The notes beneath the pieces are model-generated. The model worked only from the letters and a program-made list of their open reading frames with translations. It was not told where the DNA came from and made no database searches. The position numbers and the translations under genes were made by a program. A stretch of DNA of 64,000 nt from Gluconacetobacter johannae. GTDB taxonomy: Bacteria; Pseudomonadota; Alphaproteobacteria; Acetobacterales; Acetobacteraceae. Below, in pieces: positions 49,417 through 58,256 of this stretch; the first letter of the stretch is position 1; every line of letters begins with the position of its first letter. The stretch lies in contig NZ_BAQK01000020.1 in the NCBI RefSeq assembly GCF_025994435.1, forward strand, positions 1 to 64,000. The letters are read 5' to 3'.

Positions 49417-51180
49417 ATGACTCCTCGTCGCGCTCTCGCAACTCTCCTTCCCGTCGTGGCCCTGGCGACGCTGACTTCCGCGCAGGCCGCGTCGCCGGTA
49501 TCTTCCCCCTGGGCGCCGGTCGATCCGGCGCGCATGTCGGCCGCGATCCGCACGCTGGCCTCCGACGACTTCCAGGGCCGCGCCCCCGCGACGGAAGGCG
49601 AGGCCCGCACGGTTGCGTGGCTGATCGCGCAATATCGGAAGATCGGGCTGGAACCCGGTGGCGAGGCCGGCGGCTGGACCCAGGACGTGCCGCTGCTGCG
49701 GACGCGGATCGGCACGCCGTCGCGGCTGGACGTCACGATCGGCGGGTCGGACATGCCGCTGGAACTGAAGAAGGACATCTATCTGGCCACCCTGTCGCCG
49801 GTCGAACGGCTCCAGGTCAATTCGGCCCCGATGGTCTTCGTGGGGTATGGGGTGCACGCGCCCGAACGCCAGTGGGACGATTACAAAAACGTCGATCTCA
49901 AAGGCAAGATTGCCGTCTTCCTGGTCAACGATCCGGATTTCGACGCCAGGGCCGGCGAGCCCGTCGCCGGACGGTTCGGCGGCCGGACGATGACCTATTA
50001 CGGTCGCTGGACCTACAAATATGAAGAGGCCGCGCGGCGCGGCGCCATCGGCGCGCTGATCGTGCATGACACGCCGGGCGCCTCCTATCCATGGACGACG
50101 GTGATCGCGCCGGGGGGCGAGGCGTTCGACATCGTGCGCGACGCCGCGAGCGACAAGCCGGTGCCGCTTCAGGGCTGGCTGGAAGGCGACGCCGCGACGC
50201 GCCTGTTCGCCCGCGCGGGGCTGGACCTTGCGGCCCTGCGCGTAAAGGCGCGCGACCCCGCGTTCCAGCCGGTGACGATTCCGGGCGCGACCCTGACCGC
50301 CGACGTGCCGGTTTCGGTCGCGCATCTGCACAGCCGCAATGTCATCGGCAAGCTGACCGGCGCGAAATACCCCGGCGAGACCGTCATGTACGGCGCGCAC
50401 TGGGATGCCTTCGGCGTCGGTACCGACACGCAGGGCCGGCCGGTGATCCGGCGCGGCGCCATCGACGACGGGTCGGGAATTGCCGCCGTTCTGGAAATCG
50501 CCCGTGCATTCAAGGCCGGTCCGAAACCGGCCCGGACGGTGATGTTCGCCGCCTGGACCGCCGAGGAACGCGGGCTGCTGGGTTCGACATGGTACGCGGC
50601 GCATCCGCTGGCGCCGCTGGCGAAAACAGCGGCGAATTTCACCATCGACGTGCTGCAGATGGCCGGCCCCGCCCATAATGCCTTCGTCATCGGCGCCGGG
50701 CAGGACAGCCTGCAGGACGATCTGGCGGCCGCCGCCCGCACGCAGGGCCGCATCGTGCAGCCCGAGGCCCGGCCCGAGCGCGGCGCATTCTATCGCGCCG
50801 ACCATCTGCCCTTCGCCCGCGCCGGGGTGCCGGTCGTGGCCATGATGGGCATGGCCGGCCCCTACGACCTGCTGTCGGGCGGTGTCGCGGCCGGCGAGGC
50901 GTGGCTGAAGGCCTATATGGCCTGCTACCATCAGGCCTGCGACATCTGGAGCGCGAACTGGGATCTGCGCGGCGCGGCCGAGGACACGGCGCTGCTCTAC
51001 CAGATCGGACGCGACGTGGCGTTCTCGCACGTCTGGCCCCATTGGAAGCCCGGTTCCGAATTCGCCACCATCCGCGCGGAAAGCGCCGCCGAACGGGGGG
51101 GGCGAGTGAGAGCCGTTCGGAAAGTCGGGCTTTGCCCGAACCCACCAGGGCCTGAGGCCCTGGACCCCGATCATGGATAA
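49417..51180 (+). CDS. Exported M28-family metallopeptidase with PA domain
   Basis: Predicted periplasmic aminopeptidase of 587 residues. The signal peptide covers residues 1-24. A protease-associated insert occupies about 130-290. Zinc ligands and catalytic residues are visible in Y-G-A-H-W-D (His, Asp), A-I-D-D-G-S-G (bridging Asp), W-T-A-E-E-R-G-L-L-G-S (Glu pair), T-I-D-V-L-Q (Asp) and Y-H-Q-A-C-D (His). The last 23 or so residues are translated from a palindromic repeat. A run of eight G at 51095-51102 lies just before; with seven G the protein would stop five codons later, so the extension may be a slippage product or a base-call error. Confidence 0.92.
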   Translation: MTPRRALATLLPVVALATLTSAQAASPVSSPWAPVDPARMSAAIRTLASDDFQGRAPATEGEARTVAWLIAQYRKIGLEPGGEAGGWTQDVPLLRTRIGTPSRLDVTIGGSDMPLELKKDIYLATLSPVERLQVNSAPMVFVGYGVHAPERQWDDYKNVDLKGKIAVFLVNDPDFDARAGEPVAGRFGGRTMTYYGRWTYKYEEAARRGAIGALIVHDTPGASYPWTTVIAPGGEAFDIVRDAASDKPVPLQGWLEGDAATRLFARAGLDLAALRVKARDPAFQPVTIPGATLTADVPVSVAHLHSRNVIGKLTGAKYPGETVMYGAHWDAFGVGTDTQGRPVIRRGAIDDGSGIAAVLEIARAFKAGPKPARTVMFAAWTAEERGLLGSTWYAAHPLAPLAKTAANFTIDVLQMAGPAHNAFVIGAGQDSLQDDLAAAARTQGRIVQPEARPERGAFYRADHLPFARAGVPVVAMMGMAGPYDLLSGGVAAGEAWLKAYMACYHQACDIWSANWDLRGAAEDTALLYQIGRDVAFSHVWPHWKPGSEFATIRAESAAERGGRVRAVRKVGLCPNPPGPEALDPDHG

Positions 51181-51240
51181 AACGACTGGGATGCAAGGGC
51201 CGAGGCCCTTGCCGGGTTCGGGCAGCGCCCGACCTTCCTC
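51112..51240. repeat. Palindromic intergenic repeat, copy 6
   Basis: Contains GTCGGGCTTTGCCCGA, CAGGGCCTGAGGCCCTG, the GACCCCGATCATGGATAA block, CAAGGGCCGAGGCCCTTG and a second GGGC...GCCC hairpin. It overlaps the 3' end of the M28 peptidase reading frame. Confidence 0.8.
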
Positions 51241-51346
51241 TTCCCATATAACTTAGCGCCTCGGGCGCATTGTTTCTCTTTGAATCATGACTTCGCAGCC
51301 GGCGGCCCTATCGTGACAGGGGGACTCCTGTCACGATGAAACTCTC

Positions 51347-51656
51347 ATGCTGCGGCGTATCTCTGCTGGATTGGCCTGCCTCTATTTGAACGCCGTCATG
51401 GTTCCAGCCAGCGCGACCACACTTCCGACGGATGATTTCCGAGACGCTTCGTCTCTGTACGCTGAAATCCCGTTTCACGCATCTGGATTTCGGCATCGAT
51501 GCAGTTCGCTCCAGGACCGCGCCGCAAAGCACCTGCACCCTCCGCTCTCGTGACAAGGCGTTTTCAAGCCTGGATTGCACCTATTACGTCGGCAATGATT
51601 TTGGCGATTTCGAACCGATGCAGTTCAGCTTCTTCCGGCGAACCGGCGTCCCCTGA
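51347..51656 (+). pseudogene. Possible frameshifted small exported protein
   Basis: The first frame (51347-51553) opens with a plausible signal peptide (M-L-R-R-I-S-A-G-L-A-C-L-Y-L-N-A-V-M-V-P). The adjacent frame (51432-51656) holds a more protein-like continuation (L-D-C-T-Y-Y-V-G-N-D-F-G-D-F-E) with two cysteines. Together they could be one small secreted protein broken by a frameshift. The gap 51181-51867 otherwise shows only repeat copy 6. Confidence 0.3.
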
Positions 51657-51867
51657 CCCCGGATGGCGACAGGGGACATCATTTTTCGCATCCCTCGTGA
51701 CCAAACCACACATTATCACATTTCGTGACATTCCTCAGGCTCGTCCATCGCGCCTCTTTCAACGATTATGACCCTCCCTGAACAGGAAGTGTCCGATGCC
51801 GAACCGATCCGTCATACCCCATGCCCACCCTGTCAACCGATCCCTCCGCGCCCGGCGGGAAAAGGGC

Positions 51868-52221
51868 ATGAGACATACGATGCCGGCACTCGGCTGCCTG
51901 ATTCTTCTTGCCACCCTAGGGGCCTGCCAATCGCCGGACGAAAATTCGTCGCAATGTCGGCGTGGACCGTCGCCGGGATCGCAGAGAGGGGAGGGCGGTC
52001 ATGGCGGGTTCGGTGGCATGCGGGGCGCAGGCATGGGCGGCGGCATGATGGGCGGCCGCTTCGGCGGGTTCGGTCGGGTCCATCAGGACAGCGGGGCAGA
52101 CCGCTGCCAACCGCGCCCGGGCGATGGACCGGACGGACAATCCTCAGCCGGACAGGGCGGCAGGTCCGGCAGGCAGGACACCATCACCCCCTCGGGCATC
52201 CATATTGGCGACCCCCGCTGA
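51868..52221 (+). CDS. Small glycine-rich lipoprotein (117 aa)
   Basis: A lipoprotein signal peptide, L-G-C-L-I-L-L-A-T-L-G-A-C, ends in a lipobox with the lipidated Cys near residue 20. The mature part is low-complexity: a Gly/Met-rich stretch (G-G-F-G-G-M-R-G-A-G-M-G-G-G-M-M-G-G) and polar tail. No family assigned. An earlier ATG at 51796 would put charged residues before the signal. A second lipoprotein gene follows after 13 bp. Confidence 0.6.
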   Translation: MRHTMPALGCLILLATLGACQSPDENSSQCRRGPSPGSQRGEGGHGGFGGMRGAGMGGGMMGGRFGGFGRVHQDSGADRCQPRPGDGPDGQSSAGQGGRSGRQDTITPSGIHIGDPR

Positions 52222-52234
52222 AGCCCGGTTCGTC

Positions 52235-52444
52235 ATGAAGGGCCTGCTGCCCTGTCTGTGTGCCCTGGCGCTGCTGGCCGGATGCGCCTCACCTCCTCCG
52301 GCACGCGACGATGACGGCCAGCCCTTCATCGACGGTCCCCGCGGAAACCGCTCGGCCGGCGGCGGCCGGAGTATCTGGTCCGACGTCCTCCACACAGCCA
52401 TGCAAACGGGCATGCAGGCCGGCATGGGCATGCTTCATCACTGA
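52235..52444 (+). CDS. Small lipoprotein (69 aa)
   Basis: Signal peptide M-K-G-L-L-P-C-L-C-A-L-A-L-L-A-G-C with lipobox L-A-G-C, then a Pro/Asp-rich segment and a short C-terminal amphipathic stretch containing M-Q-T-G-M-Q-A-G-M-G-M. Shares its Gly/Met style with the preceding lipoprotein, so both may be cell-envelope proteins of one unit. Function unknown. Confidence 0.65.
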   Translation: MKGLLPCLCALALLAGCASPPPARDDDGQPFIDGPRGNRSAGGGRSIWSDVLHTAMQTGMQAGMGMLHH

Positions 52445-52459
52445 TACAGTCCCTTGCGG

Positions 52460-53104
52460 CTACCCCCGCGCCATCTGCGCCAGATGCTCGACCATCGGGG
52501 TCAGGCGGCGGACGATCTGCCGGACGCCGTCCGGGCTGGGATGGATATGGTCGGCCTGCACCAGACCGGGATGGGCCGCGACGCCGTCCAGGAAGAACGG
52601 GTCCCACAGGATGCCGGGGCGGTGTGACAGGCGGTCGAACACCGCGCGGAAGGACTGGCCATACGGGGCGCCCATGTTGGGCGGGGCATACATGCCCGAC
52701 AGAAGCACCGGCAGATGCAGCGCCTGCAGGCGATCGAGAATGGCCGTCAGGTTGCGCTCCATCAGCGCCGGATCCAGCCCGCGCAACCCGTCATTGCCGC
52801 CCAGTTCCACGATGACCGCGTCCGGCCGGTCGCCCAGCGCCCAGTCCAGCCGCGCCAGGGCGTCGGTGCTGGTGTCGCCCGACACGCCGCCATCCAGAAT
52901 GGTGATACGGTCGCCGCGCGCGTCGAGCGCGGCCTGAAGCCGGACCACGAACCCGTCGCCATGCGCCAGGCCATAGCCCGCCGTCAGCGAATCCCCCAGC
53001 GCGAGGATCCTGACCGGCCGGGCAGGCCCGTCCGCCGCCCGGCCCGACGGGCCGATGCAGACCACGCCGCACAGGCACAGCACGGCAAAAAGGGTTCGGG
53101 CCAT
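52460..53104 (-). CDS. tesA: SGNH/GDSL esterase, TesA type
   Basis: Multifunctional periplasmic acyl-CoA thioesterase/lysophospholipase of 214 residues with a signal peptide (1-23). Block I is A-L-G-D-S-L-T-A-G (Ser39), block III is G-G-N-D-G-L-R-G and block V is D-H-I-H-P-S-P-D-G. It is divergent from an ABC ATPase-permease pair, the same arrangement as E. coli tesA/ybbA-ybbP, which supports the name. The longer frame extending beyond the ATG at 53104 is antisense to the ABC gene. Confidence 0.93.
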   Translation of the reverse strand: MARTLFAVLCLCGVVCIGPSGRAADGPARPVRILALGDSLTAGYGLAHGDGFVVRLQAALDARGDRITILDGGVSGDTSTDALARLDWALGDRPDAVIVELGGNDGLRGLDPALMERNLTAILDRLQALHLPVLLSGMYAPPNMGAPYGQSFRAVFDRLSHRPGILWDPFFLDGVAAHPGLVQADHIHPSPDGVRQIVRRLTPMVEHLAQMARG

Positions 53105-53162
53105 TCGCCCGCGCCATGTAGCGTATGAAACGAGGCAAACCGGAATGTCGGAAGGAGCACGC

Positions 53163-53912
53163 ATGGACGGCGAAGGATTCCCCAGCGGACGACCGGCCCT
53201 GATAGAGGCGGAGGACCTGTGGCTGACAGTGCCGGCCCGTCCATCAGGGGTCAACCCGACGGGCAATCCGGGCGGCCTGGACATCCTGTCCGGCGTCAGC
53301 CTGCGGGTCGGCGAGGGCGAGGCCGTGGGGATCGTCGGCCCATCGGGGTCGGGCAAGACATCGCTGCTGATGCTGCTGGCCGGGCTGGAACGTCCGACGC
53401 GGGGCAGGGTGCGGATCGCGGGCACGGTGCTGGGCGACCTGGACGAAAACGCCCTGGCCCGCTTCCGCCGCCGGACCACGGGCATCGTCTTCCAGTCCTT
53501 CCAGTTGATCCCGACCATGACGGCGCTGGAAAACGTGCTGGTGCCGCTGGAACTGGCCGGCCGCGCCGACGGGGTGGCGACTGCGACGGCCGCCCTGGCG
53601 GCGGTGGGGCTGGACGGGCGTCTGGGACATCTGCCGACCGAACTGTCGGGCGGCGAGCAGCAGCGCGTCGCCCTGGCGCGCGCATTCGTCACCCAACCGC
53701 GCCTGCTGCTGGCCGACGAACCGACCGGCAACCTGGACACCCGCACCGGCGAGAGCGTCATGGCGCTGATGTTCAGCCTCCAGCAGCAGTACGGCACGAC
53801 CCTGGTGCTGATTACCCATGATCCGGCGCTGGCCGCCCGATGCGACCGCCGGCTGCATGTCCGCGACGGCCGGGTGACGGCCGATCATCCCCTGCGGCGG
53901 GACGATCCATGA
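53163..53912 (+). CDS. ybbA: ABC transporter ATP-binding protein (LolD/YbbA-like)
   Basis: MacB/LolD-family ATPase of 249 residues. Walker A is G-P-S-G-S-G-K-T (59-66), the signature is L-S-G-G-E-Q-Q-R, and Walker B is L-L-L-A-D-E-P-T-G-N-L-D, the extended form typical of LolD/FtsE/YbbA. The start at 53163 has GGAAGGAG upstream. It overlaps the permease gene by 4 bp. Its role in E. coli is not settled; a lipid or lipoprotein-related export role next to tesA is an inference. Confidence 0.92.
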   Translation: MDGEGFPSGRPALIEAEDLWLTVPARPSGVNPTGNPGGLDILSGVSLRVGEGEAVGIVGPSGSGKTSLLMLLAGLERPTRGRVRIAGTVLGDLDENALARFRRRTTGIVFQSFQLIPTMTALENVLVPLELAGRADGVATATAALAAVGLDGRLGHLPTELSGGEQQRVALARAFVTQPRLLLADEPTGNLDTRTGESVMALMFSLQQQYGTTLVLITHDPALAARCDRRLHVRDGRVTADHPLRRDDP

Positions 53913-56539
53913 TCCCCGCCCCGATGCCCGACCTTGCGCCCGACATCGCCGCCCGCGACACCGGGCCGACCGGCCTGGCGGCGTTGCGGCTGGCCGCGCG
54001 GCTGGCCCTGCGCGACCTGCGGGGCGGCATCGGCGGATTCCGGATCGTGCTGCTGTGCCTGGCGCTGGGGGTGGCGGCGATCGGGGCCGTCGGCGGGTTG
54101 CGCGCCATGATCCAGGACGGGATCGCGGACCAGCAGCGCACGCTGCTGGGCGGGGATCTGGCGGTCGAGAGCAGCGACCCGCTGCCCGACGCACTGTCCC
54201 GCTTCGTGACGGCGCATGGCGGGCGGATCGCGCATGTGCTGCGTATGCGCTCGATGCTGTATGCTCCGCACGCCGTCGCGAACGGCACGGCGAGCGGGCG
54301 GATGCTGGTCGAAATCGAGGCCGTCGACGCGGCCTATCCGCTGGTCGGCGCTGTCGCCAGCACGCCGTCCCGGCCGTCGGGTCAGCCGCTGTTCGCCGAC
54401 ACCGACCCGCCCGGCGTGCTGGCCGAGCCGATCGTGATCGACCGGCTGGGCCTGAAACCGGGGGACGTGCTGCGGATCGGCGCGGCCCGGTTCCGCCTGG
54501 CGGGGACATTGACGCACAGTCCCGACAATGCCGGCGGCGTGGTGCTGGCGCCGACCGTGATGATGGACCGCCGCGCCCTGGACGCCGCCGGCCTGCTGCA
54601 GGTCGGCGCGCTGGCCAACCGGTCGCTGCGGATCGCGCTCGACGGCCCGGACATGGGGCGAAGCGCGCGCGCGGCAGAACTGGCCCGCGCCATCGCCCGG
54701 CAATTCCCCGACCAGGGCTGGCGAATCCGGGGCGTGGCCGACGCCGCCCCCGGCCTGACGCGCACGATCGACCAGGTCGCGCAGTTCATGAGCCTGACCG
54801 GGCTGACGGCCCTGCTGCTGGGGGGGCTGGGCGTATCGGCGGGCGTCGCCTCGTGGCTGGAGGGGCGGGGATGCACCATCGCGGTCCTGCGCTGCCTGGG
54901 GGCGCCGGCCCGGCTGATCTCGTTGACCTTCGGCCTGCAGATCATGGGGCTGTGCGGCGTCGGCATCGCCGCCGGCATGGCGGCCGGCCTGCTGCTGCCG
55001 TCGGTGGGGGTCCATGCCCTGGCGGGCCTGCTGCCGGTGGCGCCGGCCCGGACGATGGCGGTGCGGCCGGTGCTGCTGGCCGGCCTGTTCGGCGCGCTGG
55101 TGGCCGCGTTTTCAGCCATCCTGCCCCTGATGCGGGCGGCCGCGACCCCGCCGGCCGCCCTGTTTCATGACCAGGGGCGCAGGCCGGGGCTGGACCGCGC
55201 CGGCCGGATCCAGACCGGAGGCGCGCTGGCGGCCTGCGCCATCCTGCTGGGCCTGCTGGCCGAGGCGATGACGCCTGGTCATCTGTTCGTCGCGGGGTTC
55301 CTCGGCGTGGCGCTGGCGGCGGCGGGCGCGCTGGCGCTGGCCGGGCTGGGGCTGCGCCGCCTCGTCGGCCGGATGGTGCGGCATATGGGGACGGAACATG
55401 GCGTGCTGCGCCTGGGGCTGGCGCTGTTCGCCCAGCCGGGCGCGCCGACGGCCCGCCTGGTCGTGGCACTGGGCGCGGGGCTCGCGGGCATGGCGACGAT
55501 CGTGCTGGTCGAGGGCGCCATCATGGCGCAGTTGCGCGACCAGTTGCCGCGCCATGCGCCCTCTTTCTATTTCGTCGACATCCAGCCCGACGACCTCGAC
55601 CGGTTCGACAGTGTGGCGCGCGCCCAGCCCTCGGTCAGCGAAATCCGCCAGCTTCCATCAATGCGTACCCGCATCGTCGCGATCGACGGGGTGCCGGCCG
55701 AACGGGTCCCGGCCACGCCGCAGACCCAATGGGCCTTGCGCGGCGACCATGGCCTGACCCTGTCGGCGACACCGCCGCCCGGCACGCAGCTTGCCGCCGG
55801 GGCATGGTGGCCGGCCGATTATGCCGGGCCGCCGCTGCTGTCGCTCGATGCCGGCCTGGCCGCCGGATGGGGCGTGAAAATCGGTTCGGTCGTGCGGCTG
55901 AACGTCCTCGGCCGGTCGCTCGATTTCCGGGTGGCGAACCTCCGCACGGTGGCATGGCGGTCGTTGCAACTGAATTTCGCGTTCGTGGTCTCGCCGGGCC
56001 TGCTGTCGCACGCACCGCACACCTTCGTGGCCACGGTGACGACCTCCGGCCGGCCGGACCAGGACGCCGCGGTGCTGGCGGCCGTCACCGACACCCTGCC
56101 CGGCGTCACCGGCATCCGGGTCGCCGACGTACTGGCCGAACTGGGGACGCTGGTGGGTCGTCTGGCCGTGGCGCTGGCGGCGGCGGCCTCGGTCGTCCTG
56201 GCATCGGGCGGCCTGGTGCTGGCGGCGACATTGGCGGCGGGTTGGCGGCAGCGCGTCGCCACGGCCGCCACCCTGCGGGCGCTGGGGGCCGACGCGGGGC
56301 AGATCCGGTCGATCTGGCTGGTGGAATTCATCGTGCTGGGGCTGGCCGCCGGCCTGTGCGCGGCAGGGCTGGGCACGCTCATCGCCTGGCTGGTGACGCG
56401 CGGCGTCCTGCATCTGCCCTGGACCGGCGCGTGGACCGACCTGGCCCTGACCCTGTCGGGCACGCTGGTTGCGATGATCGGATCGGGGATGCTGTTCTGC
56501 CGCCGGGCCCTGCGCGCCGCCGGGCGGACAAGATCGTGA
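53909..56539 (+). CDS. ybbP: FtsX-like ABC permease (YbbP-like)
   Basis: Large permease of 876 residues with one membrane segment near the N-terminus (I-V-L-L-C-L-A-L-G-V-A-A-I-G) and further spans in two FtsX-type bundles (about 300-450 and 755-870), separated by periplasmic domains. This ten-span duplicated plan is that of YbbP-type exporters. ATGA overlap with the ATPase gene. The very high GC content gives long open frames on the opposite strand, which are not genes. Confidence 0.92.
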   Translation: MIPAPMPDLAPDIAARDTGPTGLAALRLAARLALRDLRGGIGGFRIVLLCLALGVAAIGAVGGLRAMIQDGIADQQRTLLGGDLAVESSDPLPDALSRFVTAHGGRIAHVLRMRSMLYAPHAVANGTASGRMLVEIEAVDAAYPLVGAVASTPSRPSGQPLFADTDPPGVLAEPIVIDRLGLKPGDVLRIGAARFRLAGTLTHSPDNAGGVVLAPTVMMDRRALDAAGLLQVGALANRSLRIALDGPDMGRSARAAELARAIARQFPDQGWRIRGVADAAPGLTRTIDQVAQFMSLTGLTALLLGGLGVSAGVASWLEGRGCTIAVLRCLGAPARLISLTFGLQIMGLCGVGIAAGMAAGLLLPSVGVHALAGLLPVAPARTMAVRPVLLAGLFGALVAAFSAILPLMRAAATPPAALFHDQGRRPGLDRAGRIQTGGALAACAILLGLLAEAMTPGHLFVAGFLGVALAAAGALALAGLGLRRLVGRMVRHMGTEHGVLRLGLALFAQPGAPTARLVVALGAGLAGMATIVLVEGAIMAQLRDQLPRHAPSFYFVDIQPDDLDRFDSVARAQPSVSEIRQLPSMRTRIVAIDGVPAERVPATPQTQWALRGDHGLTLSATPPPGTQLAAGAWWPADYAGPPLLSLDAGLAAGWGVKIGSVVRLNVLGRSLDFRVANLRTVAWRSLQLNFAFVVSPGLLSHAPHTFVATVTTSGRPDQDAAVLAAVTDTLPGVTGIRVADVLAELGTLVGRLAVALAAAASVVLASGGLVLAATLAAGWRQRVATAATLRALGADAGQIRSIWLVEFIVLGLAAGLCAAGLGTLIAWLVTRGVLHLPWTGAWTDLALTLSGTLVAMIGSGMLFCRRALRAAGRTRS

Positions 56540-56550
56540 AATGCTGGACA

Positions 56551-56586
56551 GATCGGGCCTTGCCCGAACCCACCAGGGCCTGAGGC
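56551..56586. repeat. Palindromic intergenic repeat, copy 7 (short)
   Basis: TCGGGCCTTGCCCGA and the start of CAGGGCCTGAGG, truncated by the end of the small gene that follows. Confidence 0.6.
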
Positions 56587-56589
56587 TCA

Positions 56590-56802
56590 TCAAACGCGCC
56601 GTTCGACTTTCAATTCGCCGACCGTCAGCTTCTCCACCCGCATGTCCCGGATGGTGACCCGTCCCAGCGCCAGCCGCCCGATCGCGACGGCCCAGATGGC
56701 AAGGGCGCCGATCGAGAGCGCCCCCACCGCGAATGCGCCCGCGGATCCCGCTCCGAGACCAAAAATCCGCAGTCTCCGGCGTCCGGGTGACGTTGCGTCC
56801 AT
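56590..56802 (-). CDS. Small repetitive membrane-like protein (70 aa)
   Basis: A basic N-terminus is followed by a quasi-repetitive hydrophobic tract (A-V-G-A-L-S-I-G-A-L-A-I-W-A-V-A-I-G-R-L) and then repeated five-residue-like units ending in valine (R-V-E-K-L-T-V-G-E-L-K-V). This suggests a short beta-helix or membrane hairpin. No family assigned. It lies convergent to the YbbP-like permease gene. Confidence 0.6.
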   Translation of the reverse strand: MDATSPGRRRLRIFGLGAGSAGAFAVGALSIGALAIWAVAIGRLALGRVTIRDMRVEKLTVGELKVERRV

Positions 56803-57032
56803 GTCTACCTTCCTGCTACGCAGGCCGTCTGGCGGCGCCGCTCTCCCCTCAACGAGGACCGCAGGCGGCTCGGAAATCTATTTATCGATAACTCGGGAAG
56901 GTCGGGATGGGGCGATTATCCGTCAATATGCCCCAAGGGGCTGACAGACCAATCGCAAAAACGGGTAGAAAGAGGGGCAGCGTTCCACCCCTCGACCCGT
57001 CATACTGATTTTTCGTGAAAATCGGCAGGAAC

Positions 57033-57108
57033 TGGTGGAGCCAATCGGAATCGAACCGACGACCTCCTGAATGCCATTCAGGCGCTCTCCCAACTGAGCT
57101 ATGGCCCC
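57033..57108 (-). tRNA. tRNA-Ala (GGC), with encoded CCA
   Basis: On the minus strand: acceptor GGGGCCA with TGGCTCC (one wobble), D-arm GCTC/GAGC, anticodon stem CCTGA/TCAGG around ATGGCAT (anticodon GGC), T-loop TTCGATT and A73-CCA. It stands alone, about 80 bp downstream of the maf stop codon and on the same strand. Confidence 0.97.
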
Positions 57109-57189
57109 GCCGTCACCGTCGCCATTCCGTCCGGCGCCGTGTGAGTGCGCGGGGTATAACCGCCGTCCGACCCCTTGGCAACCCCCTAT

Positions 57190-57864
57190 TTACGACATCA
57201 CCACCCCATGCTGGCGCAGAAAACCCAGCAGCTTCAGAAGCGGCAGGCCGAGGATGGCCGCGTGCTCGCCCTCCACCCGGTCGAACAGGTGAACACCGCG
57301 CCCTTCCAGCAGGTAGGCCCCCACCGATGACAGGATCGCCTCGCCCTCGGCCGCCAGGTAGCGGTCCAGGAACGCCTCGGAAAACGGCCGCATGGTCAGT
57401 TCCGGCCGCGCGACATGGCGCCAGATCGTCTGGCCGCCGCGCCGGACGACCACTGCCGTATGCAGCACGTGCGTCCGCCCCCGCAGCCGCAGCAGTTGGG
57501 TCCGCGCACCATCCCGATCGGCGGGCTTTTCGAACCATTCGCCGTCGCAGGCCAGGATCTGGTCGGCGCCGATGACCACCGCGTCGGGGTCGTCGATGCG
57601 CCCGGCCTTCATTTCGGCCAGCAGCAGGGCCGCCTCGTCCGGCGATGCGCCGTCGGCCAGCGCCGATTCCCGAATGGCGTGCTCGTCCACGCGGGCGGGG
57701 CGGGATTCGACGCACAATCCCGCCTGTTCCAGCAGAATTCTGCGGGTCCGGGACTGGCTGGCCAGTACTATCCGGGGCGACTCGGCCTGTAACAGGACCG
57801 GGGTCGGTACTAATGACGAGTCGCTCACGATCCGTGTCTCCGTACTGCGATAATCAAAGGGCAT
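57190..57864 (-). CDS. maf: Maf-like nucleoside triphosphate pyrophosphatase
   Basis: House-cleaning hydrolase of non-canonical or modified (d)NTPs, linked to septum control in other bacteria. Conserved elements: L-A-S-Q-S-R-T-R-R-I-L-L (N-terminal), R-P-A-R-V-D-E, V-I-G-A-D-Q-I-L-A-C-D-G and the S-S-V-G-A-Y-L-L-E-G-R-G block with L-P-L-L-K-L-L. The start at 57864 leaves a 20-residue tail ahead of the fold; a later start is possible. It reads away from the putative oriC, opposite hemE, the typical alphaproteobacterial origin flank. Confidence 0.92.
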   Translation of the reverse strand: MPFDYRSTETRIVSDSSLVPTPVLLQAESPRIVLASQSRTRRILLEQAGLCVESRPARVDEHAIRESALADGASPDEAALLLAEMKAGRIDDPDAVVIGADQILACDGEWFEKPADRDGARTQLLRLRGRTHVLHTAVVVRRGGQTIWRHVARPELTMRPFSEAFLDRYLAAEGEAILSSVGAYLLEGRGVHLFDRVEGEHAAILGLPLLKLLGFLRQHGVVMS

Positions 57865-58256
57865 ATTCGGCCCGAACGAGTACTGGGGTACATGGGGATA
57901 GTACTCCGGACGCTTCTTGGCCGTACCGAGTACCGTGGACAACGTCCATCGGGGCCCGTACGGTGGGTTGTACACAGCGCCTTGTCGGTAGTTTCTGGAT
58001 AAGTCTACTAACCCCTTGAAGATTCATGTCGTGCAAACTGTACGCCCTGTGGGAAAGACGGGGTACGTTTTTGGAAACGTGGGTACCCCGTCATCCACAG
58101 GCCCTATAACCCTCAACAGCATTTCTTTCTTCTTATTTCATGTTTAGAGGTGGGACCCGAAAGCTGGTGACGGCGTACCGGACGTTCACGACGGTCCTGT
58201 CATCTTCGGCGAAAGTACGGGATATTCCCCCGATGACAGGAACGAACGACAGGGCG
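57865..58256. other. oriC: Putative chromosomal replication origin (oriC)
   Basis: The gene-free gap between divergent maf and hemE holds DnaA-box-like 9-mers: TTATCCAGA (minus, 57994-58002), TCATCCACA (plus, 58091-58099), each 8 of 9 to TTATCCACA, and weaker TTGTCCACG (minus, 57934-57942) and TTTCCCACA (minus, 58048-58056). A T/A-rich run (58121-58146) could be the unwinding element. Many GTAC-centred short palindromes are present. hemE borders the mapped origins of Caulobacter and Rickettsia, and parAB/parS lie in the same window. Confidence 0.65.

Noticed and set aside
53840..56593. Long open frames antisense to and in other frames of the YbbP-like permease gene (several hundred codons).
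   Set aside because: High GC content at third positions opens these frames; none has a domain or a ribosome-binding site, and the sense permease is clear.
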